A DNA stretch of 64,000 nt from Zhuqueibacter pondensis (GCA_034505955.1 JAPDQK010000006.1:62001-126000); one strand, 5' to 3'; shown: positions 25,681 to 34,940, numbered from the stretch's first letter. The notes: generated by a model from the letters alone, not told the origin. Made by a program: numbers and translations.

Positions 25681-25709
25681 TCATAATCACACCTACGCAT
25701 TTGCGTCAA
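25681..25709 (-). promoter_or_regulatory. Possible promoter for hutU
   Basis: On the minus strand TTGACG (25709-25704) and TTATGA (25686-25681) stand 17 bases apart, about 90 bases before the hutU start. The -35 element is close to consensus, the -10 weaker. The rest of the 25620-25830 stretch between hutU and the ribosomal terminator holds no recognisable gene or binding site. Confidence 0.35.
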
Positions 25710-25837
25710 AACGCTACCGCAAGATTCAAACCACAGCCGAAAATCACTATCAGCCTGGTTGCGATTATCCCTTTGAACTTCTGAAGGACAATCGCCGTGC
25801 TACAATAAAATAAGCATCTCCCGAATAGAAACCAAAC

Positions 25838-25907
25838 AAAAAAAGCCAGCGCGGCCTCCGACCTCCAATCATTTGATGTGAGGGAACGCCGGAACTCGCC
25901 CTGGCTT
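25838..25907 (-). terminator. Terminator of the ribosomal protein supercluster
   Basis: On the minus strand AAGCCAG (25907-25901) pairs with CTGGCTT (25849-25843), with further partial pairing of the GC-rich arms inside, and is followed by TTTTTTTGTTTGG. It lies about 30 bases after the rplQ stop and ends the block of genes that starts 34 kb to the right. Confidence 0.75.
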
Positions 25908-25937
25908 GAGGTTGATGCACGTCAATCGCTGGGAAGT

Positions 25938-26411
25938 TTATTCTTCTTCCTGTTTGGCTTTTTCCTTCTCGCGCTCGGAAGCGGTCTGCTTCTGCCGTTT
26001 TTTGCGCTCGGCGCGTTTTTCATAGGCCTTCTGTTGTCTTTCAACTTGAACGCCTTCGTAGCCGACCAACTCGAGAATCGACAACTCGGCGCCATCGCCC
26101 TGCCGTTGCCCGAGCTTGATCACGCGGGTGTAGCCGCCATTGCGGGTGGCGAATTTCGGTGCAATCTCATCAAAAAGTGTTTTGACCGCATCCCGGCGGT
26201 GCAAGGTGCTGAAAACGAGACGACGCGCCGCAACAGTGTTTTTCTTCGCGTGCGTAATCAGACGATCCACCAATCGGCGTGCTTCCTTGGCTTTAGGGGT
26301 GGTCGTGCGAATATGCTTGTGCTCTATGAGCGCTGCGGCCAAATTTGCCAATGTGGCACGGCGATGACTCGCGGTGCGGCCCAATTTCCTTACATCTTTT
26401 AAGTGTCGCAT
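25938..26411 (-). CDS. rplQ: Ribosomal protein bL17
   Basis: The 157-residue product has the bL17 core: MRHLKDVRKLGRTASHRRA at the start, the VDRLITHAKK middle and NGGYTRVIKLGQRQGDGAEL near 95-115. The usual length is about 115-125 residues; here a charged Lys/Arg/Glu/Gln tail of about 35 residues follows (ERQQKAYEKRAERKKRQKQ and on). It is the last gene of the alpha operon and precedes the terminator. Confidence 0.96.
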   Translation of the reverse strand: MRHLKDVRKLGRTASHRRATLANLAAALIEHKHIRTTTPKAKEARRLVDRLITHAKKNTVAARRLVFSTLHRRDAVKTLFDEIAPKFATRNGGYTRVIKLGQRQGDGAELSILELVGYEGVQVERQQKAYEKRAERKKRQKQTASEREKEKAKQEEE

Positions 26412-26453
26412 TCGGTTTCCTGCTCTTAAATAATCCGATGATTCAGCTTGCTG

Positions 26454-27443
26454 CTAATCGTGGCCGTTGCCCAAATATTTCTCCACTTCCATGCCGAAAT
26501 GCAAGCCTTTTTCTTCGAGAATCTGCGTCAGCTCTTGTAGAGACTTGCGACCGAAATTGCGGAATTTCAGCATCTCCTGCTCGTCGCGGCGCACCAGATC
26601 GCCAATGGTTTTGATGTTGGCGGCCATCAAGCAGTTGTAAGAGCGCACGGAAAGCTCGAGCTCATCCACCGACATTTTCAGCAGCTTGCGAATCCGCAAT
26701 ACCTCCTCGTCCACGGTAGGCGGTTCTTCCTCGATTTCAGGCTTGATGTCAAAATTGATAAACAGATTGATGTGATCGCGGAGAATCTTGCCGGCATAAG
26801 TCAGCGCGTCATCCGGCGTGATGCTGCCATCGGTGGTAATCTCGATAATCAGCCTCTCGTAATCGATGCGTTGCTGAACCCGCATGTTCTCCACCCGATA
26901 ACTGACATTTTTGATGGGGGTATAAATGGCGTCAATCGGGATTGAGCCGATCGGCATATCCGGCAGCTTATTCTCCTCGGCCGGGACATAACCATGGCCG
27001 CGGCCGATGCGCAATTCGATTTTGAGATCAGCGCCTTTGTTCAAAGTCGCGATGTGGTGATCGGGATTGAGAATCTCAAAATCGGTGGTACCGTTCTGAA
27101 TGTCACCGGCGGTAAATTCGTGTGGCCCTTTCAACTCGATGACCACTTTGTCCGGTTTTTTGTTGATGAGCTTGAACCGGACTTCTTTGAGATTCAAAAT
27201 AATTTCAGCCACATCTTCCACGACGCCGGGGATCGTCGAGAACTCGTGATGAACGCCATCAATTCTTATTGTGGTAATGGCCGCACCCGGCAGCGACGAC
27301 AACAGAACGCGGCGCAGGGCATTGCCGATGGTTGTACCAAAACCGCGCTCCAAAGGCTGCACAATAAATCTACCGAACGTGCTCGAATAACTCGATTCCT
27401 CGAGCTCAACACTTTCCGGCATTTGTAGATTGGGCCAAGTCAT
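26454..27443 (-). CDS. rpoA: RNA polymerase alpha subunit
   Basis: The 329-residue subunit nucleates assembly of RNA polymerase and contacts promoter UP elements and activators. The N-terminal domain has ERGFGTTIGNALRRVLLSSL near residue 35 and DGVHHEFSTIPGVVEDVAE near 60. The C-terminal domain (from about 245) has LELSVRSYNCLMAANIKTI and LRNFGRKSL-like KFRNFGRKSLQEL. GGAG nine bases before the ATG at 27443 selects this start over one fifteen codons earlier, which would nearly meet rpsD. Confidence 0.97.
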   Translation of the reverse strand: MTWPNLQMPESVELEESSYSSTFGRFIVQPLERGFGTTIGNALRRVLLSSLPGAAITTIRIDGVHHEFSTIPGVVEDVAEIILNLKEVRFKLINKKPDKVVIELKGPHEFTAGDIQNGTTDFEILNPDHHIATLNKGADLKIELRIGRGHGYVPAEENKLPDMPIGSIPIDAIYTPIKNVSYRVENMRVQQRIDYERLIIEITTDGSITPDDALTYAGKILRDHINLFINFDIKPEIEEEPPTVDEEVLRIRKLLKMSVDELELSVRSYNCLMAANIKTIGDLVRRDEQEMLKFRNFGRKSLQELTQILEEKGLHFGMEVEKYLGNGHD

Positions 27444-27488
27444 AAAAAGCATCTCCGAACTTAGGTAAATCCCTTGCGTGGGATTCAA

Positions 27489-28118
27489 TTACTTCGAGTA
27501 TAATTCGACCACGAGGTTTTCGTTGGCCTCGATGGGAATATCTGCCCTTCCTGGGATCTCGAGAAGTGTACCGGTCATATTGGCTTTATCTAATTCAAGC
27601 CAGGGTAAAAGGCGACCTTCCTTCATTTTTCGCATGCTGGCATGGATCAATTCCAGCTTACGGCTCTTTTCACGGACCTTGATCACATCGCCTGGCCGCA
27701 GCGAAAATGAAGGAATATTGACCAGACGGTTATTCACCATAAAGTGACGGTGCCGGACCAGTTGCCGCGCCGCTCGGCGCGAAGGGGCAAAGCCCAGACG
27801 ATAAACAATGTTATCCAACCGCCGCTCCAACAGCCGGAGCAGGTTCTCGCCGGTCACGCCTTTGATTTTCAACGCCTTGTCATAATAATTGCGGAACTGC
27901 CGTTCCAACAGGCCATAGATTCGGCGAATCTTCTGTTTTTCGCGCAACTGAACACCGTATTCCGTCAGTTTTACACGCCGGGTTCGGCCATGCTGGCCGG
28001 GCGGAAACTGGCGCTTTTCCAACGGACATTTTGGCGAAAAACATTTGGCGCCTTTGAGAAAGAGTTTTTTCTCCTCACGGCGGCAAAGTTTACAAACCGG
28101 CCCAATATATCGTGCCAT
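27489..28118 (-). CDS. rpsD: Ribosomal protein uS4
   Basis: The 209-residue protein binds the 5' domain of 16S rRNA early in assembly. The N-terminus MARYIGPVCKLCRREEKKLF carries the first two of four cysteines (C9, C12, then two in CFSPKCPL near 26-31), the zinc-binding form. The S4 RNA-binding domain is at about 98-160 (LERRLDNIVYRLGFAPSRRAA). In many bacteria uS4 represses the alpha operon in which it lies. Confidence 0.97.
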   Translation of the reverse strand: MARYIGPVCKLCRREEKKLFLKGAKCFSPKCPLEKRQFPPGQHGRTRRVKLTEYGVQLREKQKIRRIYGLLERQFRNYYDKALKIKGVTGENLLRLLERRLDNIVYRLGFAPSRRAARQLVRHRHFMVNNRLVNIPSFSLRPGDVIKVREKSRKLELIHASMRKMKEGRLLPWLELDKANMTGTLLEIPGRADIPIEANENLVVELYSK

Positions 28119-28210
28119 ATCCGAGTATTAAAACCTCCATGACTTCGAAAGACGCAGCATACTTGTGATGAAACAAATTCAATTAAAAACTTCGTCGCTT
28201 TAATGCTCGC

Positions 28211-28603
28211 TCACACGCGCCGGCGCTTTGGTGGACGACAACCGTTGTGAGGAATCGGGGTGACATCTTTAATCGCGGTAATCTCGAGACCGGCGGCCTG
28301 GAGTGAGCGCACTGCGGCTTCCCGTCCCGAACCCGGGCCTTTTAACAGCACTTCGACTTTGCGTAGCCCCACATCCATCGCACCCTTGGCCGCGGTTTCG
28401 GCAGCCACTTGCGCCGCAAACGGGGTGCTCTTGCGCGAACCTTTGAACCCGACTTTGCCAGCCGAGGCCCAAGTGATGACGTTACCATAATTGTCGGTCA
28501 ACGTCACAATGGTATTGTTGAAAGTCGATTGAATGTGGGCCAGGCCTACCGCCTCCACTTTCTCTTTTTTCTTGCCACGTTTTTTCTTGACGTTTGTTGC
28601 CAA
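28211..28603 (-). CDS. rpsK: Ribosomal protein uS11
   Basis: The 130-residue product is uS11 of the 30S platform. After a basic N-terminus (KKKRGKKKEK) it shows AHIQSTFNNTIVTLTD near 24, ITWASAGKVGFKGSRKSTPF near 44 and the conserved end DVTPIPHNGCRPPKRRRV. It follows rpsM by 80 bases and precedes rpsD by 92. Confidence 0.97.
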   Translation of the reverse strand: MATNVKKKRGKKKEKVEAVGLAHIQSTFNNTIVTLTDNYGNVITWASAGKVGFKGSRKSTPFAAQVAAETAAKGAMDVGLRKVEVLLKGPGSGREAAVRSLQAAGLEITAIKDVTPIPHNGCRPPKRRRV

Positions 28604-28683
28604 AGAATCTTCTCCGGTTTAAATGAGCAATTTGCCTCGATTTACTTGGTTCGCTTAATCAGGAAACTCTGGGCTGACGTTTG

Positions 28684-29067
28684 TTATTGTTTGCCGACTG
28701 CTTTCTTCATGCCACCGATCGTCTTGCGACGGCCCCGGCGAGTACGGGCATTGGTGTGCGTGCGTTGACCACGCACCGGCAGACCACGGCGATGCCGCAA
28801 GCCGCGATAACAACCGATATCCATGAGCCGTTTGATATTCATGCCGATCTCGGCACGCAAGGCCCCTTCCACTTTATAGTCCGAGGCGATGATCGAGCGA
28901 ATCTTCGCCACCTGCTCGTTGGAAAGATCCTTGACTCGGATATCCGGATTGACCTCGGCCTGTCGTAAAATATCTTTGGAATTGTTACGGCCAATACCGT
29001 AAATATAGGTCAACGCCACTTCGATGCGCTTCTCGCGTGGCAGGTCAACCCCTGCAATACGCGCCAT
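28684..29067 (-). CDS. rpsM: Ribosomal protein uS13
   Basis: The 127-residue product is uS13 of the 30S head, which contacts the P-site tRNA and 5S rRNA bridge. It shows MARIAGVDLPREKRIEVALTY, IYGIGRN near 21, MDIGCYRGLRHRRGLPVRGQ near 83-102 and the RTHTNARTRRG end. The start at 29067 is fixed by homology; five codons upstream would be foreign to the family. Confidence 0.97.
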   Translation of the reverse strand: MARIAGVDLPREKRIEVALTYIYGIGRNNSKDILRQAEVNPDIRVKDLSNEQVAKIRSIIASDYKVEGALRAEIGMNIKRLMDIGCYRGLRHRRGLPVRGQRTHTNARTRRGRRKTIGGMKKAVGKQ

Positions 29068-29196
29068 TTTGAGTCTCCACAAAAATTTTCTATCTAACCG
29101 CTGAATGCCGTATGTTACTACCAGAAGGGAGCATGGACTTGTGGGCGAATATTACGGCGACGCTATCGCCACATCGTCCTTTCAGCCACACGGTCT

Positions 29197-29310
29197 TCAC
29201 CCTTGCCGTTGTTTGTGTTTGGGATTCTCGCAAATTACCATCAGTTTGCCCTTACGGCGGATGATTTTGCACTTGTCACAAATTTTTTTTATGGAAGAGC
29301 GAACTTTCAT
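29197..29310 (-). CDS. rpmJ: Ribosomal protein bL36
   Basis: A 37-codon frame between rpsM and infA encodes MKVRSSIKKICDKCKIIRRK, then GKLMVICENPKHKQRQG. C11, C14, C27 and H32 form the zinc site of the C+ type. Length and gene position are those of rpmJ in the alpha operon. Confidence 0.95.
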   Translation of the reverse strand: MKVRSSIKKICDKCKIIRRKGKLMVICENPKHKQRQG

Positions 29311-29453
29311 GTGTCAACCTTCTGGTATTTAATTTAACAATATAATCCAAGCTCTGCGCATAGAGGCCAAATAGGCCGCCTCTTTTAAAGCAACAACTTT
29401 CACCCCTTGTTTGGGTTGGGCAAAACGCTGTCGTTGTTGCGTAGTCGTCCGCG

Positions 29454-29672
29454 TTACTTATAACGATATGTGATTCGACCTCGCGTCAAATCATAGGGCG
29501 AAAGCTCAACCGTCACCTTGTCGCCAGGAAGAATCTTGATGAAGTGCATGCGCATCTTACCGGAGATATGCGCCAGAACCTTGTGTCCATTCTCCAACTC
29601 GACGCGAAACGTGGCATTCGGAAGCGTCTCAATAATGGTGCCGTCTACTTTAATCGATTCTTCTTTCGGCAT
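29454..29672 (-). CDS. infA: Translation initiation factor IF-1
   Basis: The 72-residue OB-fold protein occupies the A site during initiation. It reads MPKEESIKVDGTIIETLPNA, with FRVELENGHKVLAHISGKMR and the closing VTVELSPYDLTRGRITYRYK. Length and position between map and rpmJ are standard. Confidence 0.98.
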   Translation of the reverse strand: MPKEESIKVDGTIIETLPNATFRVELENGHKVLAHISGKMRMHFIKILPGDKVTVELSPYDLTRGRITYRYK

Positions 29673-29678
29673 ACCAAA

Positions 29679-30440
29679 CTACAAACCTTGTGTTAGGATT
29701 TCCGCTTCTCCTTCCCTGATAACAACCGAGTGCTCGAAGTGAGCTGACGGTTGCTTGTCTGCTGTGACGACGGTCCAATCATCCGCAGTGGTAATCACCT
29801 CGTGCCGTCCGGCATTGACCATGGGTTCGATGGCCAAGACCATTCCGGGCCTGAGGCGTGGCCCATGGTTGGGCTTGCCATAATTGGGAATTTGTGGATC
29901 TTCATGCAGACGGCGGCCAACGCCATGCCCCACCAATTCCCGCACGATGCTGAATCCCGCGCTTTCCACGTGTGTTTGAATAGCGTATGAAACATCCTGC
30001 AGTCGCTTACCCGCGCGGGCCTGTTCGATGCCCCGATACAGCGCCTCCCACGTCACTTTCATCAGGCGTTGACGCAATTCATCGACTTCACCGATTGCAT
30101 AAGTCTTGGCGGCATCGCCATAAAAACCGTTGTATTCGATGCCAATGTCTACACTGACAATTTCACCAGCCTTGAGCTTGCGTTCGCCAGGCACGCCATG
30201 AACGACTTCAGATTCAACGGATATGCAGCTGCTGGCAGGAAAAGCCTTGCCACCGACTTTGTATCCTTTGAATGCAGGGCGACCCCCAAGCTGGCGAACA
30301 TACTTTTCGATTTCATAATCCAATTCACCGGTGGTCATCCCCTCACAAATAATCCTGTCAACAAGCTTAAACGTTTCAACGACAAGCTGGCAACTTTGGC
30401 GAATGAGACCGATCTCTCGCTCACTTTTAATATGAATCAT
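29679..30440 (-). CDS. map: Methionine aminopeptidase type I
   Basis: The 253-residue enzyme removes the initiator methionine from nascent proteins. The five metal ligands are visible: two aspartates in VSVDIGIEYNGFYGDAAKTY near 95-106, a histidine in ELVGHGVGRRLHEDP near 168, a glutamate in AIEPMVN near 200 and one in AHFEHSVVI near 232. There is no N-terminal zinc finger. The start MIHIKSEREIGLIRQSCQL at 30440 is set by homology; an upstream reading would overlap adk. It lies six bases from infA. Confidence 0.97.
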   Translation of the reverse strand: MIHIKSEREIGLIRQSCQLVVETFKLVDRIICEGMTTGELDYEIEKYVRQLGGRPAFKGYKVGGKAFPASSCISVESEVVHGVPGERKLKAGEIVSVDIGIEYNGFYGDAAKTYAIGEVDELRQRLMKVTWEALYRGIEQARAGKRLQDVSYAIQTHVESAGFSIVRELVGHGVGRRLHEDPQIPNYGKPNHGPRLRPGMVLAIEPMVNAGRHEVITTADDWTVVTADKQPSAHFEHSVVIREGEAEILTQGL

Positions 30441-30471
30441 TTGTAGAAAGCTTCTGCAATTTTTTCTGGCC

Positions 30472-31176
30472 TCATGCCCGCCCCGATGTCTGTCCTGCTT
30501 CAATTGTCGTTTTAAGCCCGCCCACCTGTTTCATCAGTAATTGGTGCACAATTTCGGCATGCACTTTGTCCGGGCTCAAACTGCCATCAATTTGAATCAA
30601 CTTGCTTTGCTTTTCATAATAAGCTTTTAACGGCCGCGTTGTTTCTTCATAGACTTCCAGGCGATGCAAAACCGTTTCCGGCTTGTCATCCGAACGCTGG
30701 CGAACCTCACCACCGCAAGTTAGACAAACATTGTCTTCTGGCGGCGGATCGGTGAGCAGATTGTACAAGCGTCCGCAACGAGCACATACCCGGCGGCTGG
30801 TCAGCCGTTTCATCACCTCTTCCTTTCCGATTTCCAGGCTGATGACCGCAGAGATTTGGCGGTGAAGATTGTGCAAAACGCGGTCGAGTTCCCGGGCCTG
30901 AGGCATAGTGCGTGGAAAACCGTCGAGAATATAACCTTTCGCCGCGTCCGGCTCGCTGAGGCGCTGAATAACCAGGTCAATCATCACTTCATCCGGCACC
31001 AGCTCGCCTGCATCTAAGTACCTTTTGGCTTGGGCTCCTAATTTGGTTTTCGCAGCCACGGCTGCGCGTAAAATATCACCGGTCGAGATCTTGGGAATGT
31101 TGTTGAATCGCTGGCTCAACAAGCTGGCCTGAGTACCTTTGCCAGAGCCGGGATAACCAATGAAAATCAGCTCCAT
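30472..31176 (-). CDS. adk: Adenylate kinase
   Basis: The 234-residue enzyme balances ATP, ADP and AMP. The P-loop GYPGSGKGTQ is at residues 7-16, KISTGDILR near 29, and YILDGFPRTMPQA near 81. The lid is the zinc-binding long form with CARCGRLYN and CLTCGG. The C-terminus extends about 15-20 residues past the usual end (ends VGGLKTTIEAGQTSGRA), without a recognisable motif. Position between secY and map is the classical one. Confidence 0.97.
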   Translation of the reverse strand: MELIFIGYPGSGKGTQASLLSQRFNNIPKISTGDILRAAVAAKTKLGAQAKRYLDAGELVPDEVMIDLVIQRLSEPDAAKGYILDGFPRTMPQARELDRVLHNLHRQISAVISLEIGKEEVMKRLTSRRVCARCGRLYNLLTDPPPEDNVCLTCGGEVRQRSDDKPETVLHRLEVYEETTRPLKAYYEKQSKLIQIDGSLSPDKVHAEIVHQLLMKQVGGLKTTIEAGQTSGRA

Positions 31177-31294
31177 GAATCCGTCAAACGTGCGAAATTA
31201 ATACACCAAGACAAAATCTCAGATCGGCATAACTTCAACCGGAGCTCTTCAGGAAAGCGCGGCATCCTGAATGGCCGGGATCGGCACAAGCCGT

Positions 31295-32629
31295 CTATGC
31301 AAACCGCCTACCTCTAATTCGACCTCCCTTCATGAAACCGTCATAATGCCGCATCAACAAGTGCGACTCCAATTGTTGCAGCGTATCAAGCGCCACTCCA
31401 ACAATAATCAGTAATGAGGTGCCGCCAAAGAATGAAGCGAAGTTGGGTGATACATTCATCCATTTGCTGATGAAATGCGGGAAAATCGTTATAAATGCCA
31501 GGAAAATCGCACCTGGCAAGGTAATCTTCATCAGAATATTATCAATGAACTCGGAGGTTTTCTTGCCCGGTCTGACCCCGGGAATAAAACCTCCATGCTT
31601 CTTCATGTTATCGGCCACATCCACCGGGTTAAATGCGATGGCGGTATAAAAATAGGTAAAAAAGATAATCATCAGACCATAGAGCGTCCAATAGAGCCAG
31701 GATTGAACGTCAAAGTAGGACGCGACACCCATCATAAATTCGCTCTTCGGGAAAAAGGTGGCAATAGTCTGTGGTATAAACATGATCGACTGCGCAAAAA
31801 TAATCGGCATGACGCCGGCAGTGTTCACGCGCAGGGGGATGTGTGTGCTCTGGCCACCATATACTCTCCGACCCGTGACGCGCTTGGCATATTGTACCGG
31901 TATCTTGCGTGTGCCCTGCGTCAGCACCACCACTGCCGCAACGCAGGCCACCATCACAGCAAGAAGAAAAGCCTCTGAGAGAATGCTGCGATCGCCGAGC
32001 TTGGTAAGATGCTGATATTCATCAGCCAACGCTGCGGGTAACCGGGCAATGATCCCGATAAAAATAATCAACGAAGCGCCATTGCCGATGCCACGCTCTG
32101 TGATCTGTTCGCCGAACCACATGATCAAAACGGTTCCCGCAGTCAGCGTAATCACCGTCAGTAATCGAAAACCCCATCCCGGGCTGGGCACGGCAAGCAA
32201 ACCGCTTTGGTCGCGAATGCTCTCCAGGAAAATGCTCACTCCATAAGCCTGGAGCGCCGCAATCAGAACCGTGCCGTAACGGGTATATTGCGTAATTTTT
32301 TTACGCCCTTCCTCACCTTCCTTTTGCAAGCGCTGGAAGTACGGCATCACCGCGCCAAGCAGTTGAATGATGATCGAGGACGAGATATAGGGCATGATGC
32401 CCAGCGCGAACACCGTCGCACGGCTAAAGGCACCACCTGCAAACAGATCGTACAAACCAAGCCAGCCGCCGCCACCGGTAGTGGTAAAATACTCGAGCAA
32501 GACGCTGCTATCAATTCCAGGAACCGGAATATGGGTGCCGATGCGTTCCACGAACAGCAACAAAAGCGTAAAAAGAACGCGCTTCTTCAGTTCCGGAATC
32601 TTGAAAATATTTTGGATGCTACTGAGCAT
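31295..32629 (-). CDS. secY: Protein translocase subunit SecY
   Basis: The 444-residue protein forms the Sec channel. Ten membrane helices are seen; the N-terminus MLSSIQNIFKIPELKKRVLF leads to the plug region with GTHIPVPGIDSS. The helix 2 segment includes GIMPYISSSIIIQLL, the 4/5 loop carries GERITERGIGNG-like GEQITERGIGNG, and the ribosome-binding loops have the QYAKRVTGRR and GFIPGVRPGKKT stretches. The start at 32629 is set by homology. rplO lies upstream, adk downstream. Confidence 0.97.
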   Translation of the reverse strand: MLSSIQNIFKIPELKKRVLFTLLLLFVERIGTHIPVPGIDSSVLLEYFTTTGGGGWLGLYDLFAGGAFSRATVFALGIMPYISSSIIIQLLGAVMPYFQRLQKEGEEGRKKITQYTRYGTVLIAALQAYGVSIFLESIRDQSGLLAVPSPGWGFRLLTVITLTAGTVLIMWFGEQITERGIGNGASLIIFIGIIARLPAALADEYQHLTKLGDRSILSEAFLLAVMVACVAAVVVLTQGTRKIPVQYAKRVTGRRVYGGQSTHIPLRVNTAGVMPIIFAQSIMFIPQTIATFFPKSEFMMGVASYFDVQSWLYWTLYGLMIIFFTYFYTAIAFNPVDVADNMKKHGGFIPGVRPGKKTSEFIDNILMKITLPGAIFLAFITIFPHFISKWMNVSPNFASFFGGTSLLIIVGVALDTLQQLESHLLMRHYDGFMKGGRIRGRRFA

Positions 32630-32754
32630 AATTTTTCGCTTTGCAACTCGGCTGTTGTTCCCGCTTTTCAAACTCCGTGTAATTTCGAAGCCGACATCAG
32701 CAGGTGACAACCAGGGCCGATTGAATAGACGGCATTCGATTTGGGCACTGCAGA

Positions 32755-33198
32755 TCAAGAGACTATCTGAATTTTGCCGCCTGCCTTTTCAATTTTCTCC
32801 TGGGCGGACTTGCTGAAGGCGTGGGCATGCACTACCAAAGCCTTCTCGAGATTGCCATTGCCAAGAATTTTCACCCGTTGATTTTTCTTGCTGATCAACC
32901 CGTTATCGAAAAGCACGGCCGGGGTAACTTCCGTCACCTCGTTCAACCGCGCCAAGCTCTGGACGTTGACCGTCTGGTACTCGGTACGAAAGATATTGGT
33001 GAAGCCGCGTTTGGGCATACGGCGCTGCAGCGGCATCTGCCCGCCTTCAAACCACGGGTTGGTTTTAGTACCGGCACGCGAAAGCTGGCCCTTATGACCC
33101 TTGGTGGAAGTACCTCCGTGCCCGGATCCCTCGCCGATACCGAGGCGTTTGCGTTGCTTGCGGGAACGCGGAGCGTAATGCATATTCGACAAATCCAT
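32755..33198 (-). CDS. rplO: Ribosomal protein uL15
   Basis: The 147-residue protein has the glycine-rich N-terminus of uL15 (RKQRKRLGIGEGSGHGGTST, then KGHKGQLSRAG) that threads into 23S rRNA, the FEGGQMPLQRRMPKRGF segment and the KALVVHAHAFSKSAQEKIEK end. Its start is one base past the rpmD stop, so the two are translationally coupled. Confidence 0.97.
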   Translation of the reverse strand: MDLSNMHYAPRSRKQRKRLGIGEGSGHGGTSTKGHKGQLSRAGTKTNPWFEGGQMPLQRRMPKRGFTNIFRTEYQTVNVQSLARLNEVTEVTPAVLFDNGLISKKNQRVKILGNGNLEKALVVHAHAFSKSAQEKIEKAGGKIQIVS

Positions 33199-33199
33199 T

Positions 33200-33388
33200 T
33201 CAGACCTCTTCAACACGAATCAGATGGATGACTTTCCTGACCATGCCACGAATCTGGGGCGTGTCATTGTGCACGACCGAGTGGCGAATACGGCGCAGAC
33301 CGAGTGCCTTGATGGTCTGCCGTTGATCCTCGGGGCGGCCAATAATGCTGCGCACCTGGGTGATTTTCAATTTTTTGCTTTCGCTCAT
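33200..33388 (-). CDS. rpmD: Ribosomal protein uL30
   Basis: The 62-residue product is uL30: KKLKITQVRSIIGRPEDQRQ, then TIKALGLRRIRHSVVHNDTP and the closing GMVRKVIHLIRVEE. It is seven bases from rpsE and one base from rplO. Confidence 0.95.
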   Translation of the reverse strand: MSESKKLKITQVRSIIGRPEDQRQTIKALGLRRIRHSVVHNDTPQIRGMVRKVIHLIRVEEV

Positions 33389-33395
33389 GATCCCT

Positions 33396-33926
33396 TCACG
33401 CTTCGACCAAAGTGCGATTGAATAACTCGTGTACACTCATGCCGCGCCGACGCGCGATTACTGGCGCATCCATCAGCATCATGAGTGCCTCCATTGTCGC
33501 TTTGACCACGTTATGAGGATTGGAGGAGCCAATGGATTTGGACAACACGTTCTGCACGCCGGCGGCTTCCATAATTGCGCGCACCGGACCGCCAGCAATC
33601 ACGCCGGTACCGGGGGAAGCAGGTTTCAAATAAACTTTCGCCGCGCCGTATTTGGCTTTCACCTCATGGGGCAAGGTATGGTTGATGATCGGCACGTGTA
33701 CCAAATTCTTCTTGGCATTGTCCGTGGCTTTGGAGATGGCATCACTGACTTCATTGGCCTTTCCGAGACCAAACCCAACATGGCCTTTGCCATCACCCAC
33801 CACCACAATCGCATTGAAACCAAAACGACGACCGCCTTTAACGACTTTGGCCGTGCGGTTGATCGCAACCACGCGTTCCTTTAATTCCAGTTCGCTTGAG
33901 CTGATCCTATCTTTGCGCACAATCAT
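33396..33926 (-). CDS. rpsE: Ribosomal protein uS5
   Basis: The 176-residue protein helps decoding fidelity in the 30S body. It shows LELKERVVAINRTAKVVKGG, RFGFNAIVVVGDGKGHVGFG near 36, the GTGVIAGGPVRAIMEAAGV loop and the SIGSSNPHNVVKATMEAL end. Two starts compete: the ATG at 33926 lies only one base after GGAG, while the GTG two codons on (33920) has a seven-base spacing and may be the true one. It follows rplR by seven bases. Confidence 0.96.
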   Translation of the reverse strand: MIVRKDRISSSELELKERVVAINRTAKVVKGGRRFGFNAIVVVGDGKGHVGFGLGKANEVSDAISKATDNAKKNLVHVPIINHTLPHEVKAKYGAAKVYLKPASPGTGVIAGGPVRAIMEAAGVQNVLSKSIGSSNPHNVVKATMEALMMLMDAPVIARRRGMSVHELFNRTLVEA

Positions 33927-33933
33927 TCTCCGC

Positions 33934-34308
33934 TTAGAACAGTAACCCGCCTTCACGCGCGCCTTCTGCCAGCGCCTTCACCCGACCATGATACAGGTAA
34001 CCGTTCCGATCAAACACCACTCTCTTGATATTCATGGACAAGGCCTTCGCTGCCAGGGCTTTGCCGACAAGTCTGGCGGTTTGACTCCGGTCCGGAAGAT
34101 TTTTCAGCTGCTCTCTCAGTTCTTTGCTGCGCGAGGAAACAGTCGTGATCGTCTTCTTCGTGCTATCATCCACCAGTTGGCCGTATATGTTTTTGAGACT
34201 GCGAAATACCACCAAACGCGGCCGCTCCGTCGTGCCATACAATTTTTTACGAATCATCCGTTTTTTCTTGAAGCGGCGCTCCCGCTTATCCACACGCTTA
34301 AATCCCAT
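33934..34308 (-). CDS. rplR: Ribosomal protein uL18
   Basis: The 124-residue 5S-rRNA-binding protein shows the basic RERRFKKKRMIRKKLYGTTE start, RPRLVVFRSLKNIYGQLVDD, the ARLVGKALAAKAL helix and the closing FDRNGYLYHGRVKALAEGAR. GAGAGG upstream of the ATG at 34308 selects this start. Confidence 0.97.
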   Translation of the reverse strand: MGFKRVDKRERRFKKKRMIRKKLYGTTERPRLVVFRSLKNIYGQLVDDSTKKTITTVSSRSKELREQLKNLPDRSQTARLVGKALAAKALSMNIKRVVFDRNGYLYHGRVKALAEGAREGGLLF

Positions 34309-34374
34309 AGCCTCTCCCAACTTTACTTTGGAAAATGTTCTGCCTCTCACTGTCCTGCCCTATTTAGCTCCCAA

Positions 34375-34914
34375 TTAACTCCCTGCCGCTTTACCGGCTT
34401 TGCGGCGAATCACTTCATCGAGGTATTTGATGCCTTTACCCTTGTAAGGTTCCGGCGGTCGGAAGTCTCGGATTTTGGCTGCAATCTGTCCAACCAGTTC
34501 CTTGTCAATCCCGCTCACGGAGATCATGTTCGGGCTGTCACAGGTGATGTTGATCTCAGGCGGCGGCACAAAAATGATGGGATGCGAATAACCAACTTGC
34601 AGCATCAAACGTTTATTTTTCATTTCGGCTTTGAAACCAACGCCGACCACCTCCAGCTTTTTCTCAAAACCGCGGGTCACGCCGATGATCATATTATTGA
34701 TCAAACTGCGTGAGAGACCATGCAACGCTTTGAGAAATTTGCTGTCCGTGGCACGACTCACCATCACCGTGCCATCCGAAACGGTGATACTCACGCGCGG
34801 GTCGAACTCACGCTGCAATTCTCCCTTCGGTCCTTTGACTTTGAGACTGCAACCTTCGATCCCTACTTGCACTCCGGCCGGAATCTTGATGGGTTTTTTA
34901 CCTATACGTGACAC
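34375..34914 (-). CDS. rplF: Ribosomal protein uL6
   Basis: The 179-residue protein lies near the sarcin-ricin loop. It reads MSRIGKKPIKIPAGVQVGIE, with the KVKGPKGEL strand and the conserved end RPPEPYKGKGIKYLDEVIRR. It starts with GTG at 34914, six bases after AAGGA; a TTG two codons upstream is less well placed. Confidence 0.97.
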   Translation of the reverse strand: MSRIGKKPIKIPAGVQVGIEGCSLKVKGPKGELQREFDPRVSITVSDGTVMVSRATDSKFLKALHGLSRSLINNMIIGVTRGFEKKLEVVGVGFKAEMKNKRLMLQVGYSHPIIFVPPPEINITCDSPNMISVSGIDKELVGQIAAKIRDFRPPEPYKGKGIKYLDEVIRRKAGKAAGS

Positions 34915-34940
34915 AACCAATCCTTTTCAAAATTGACCTG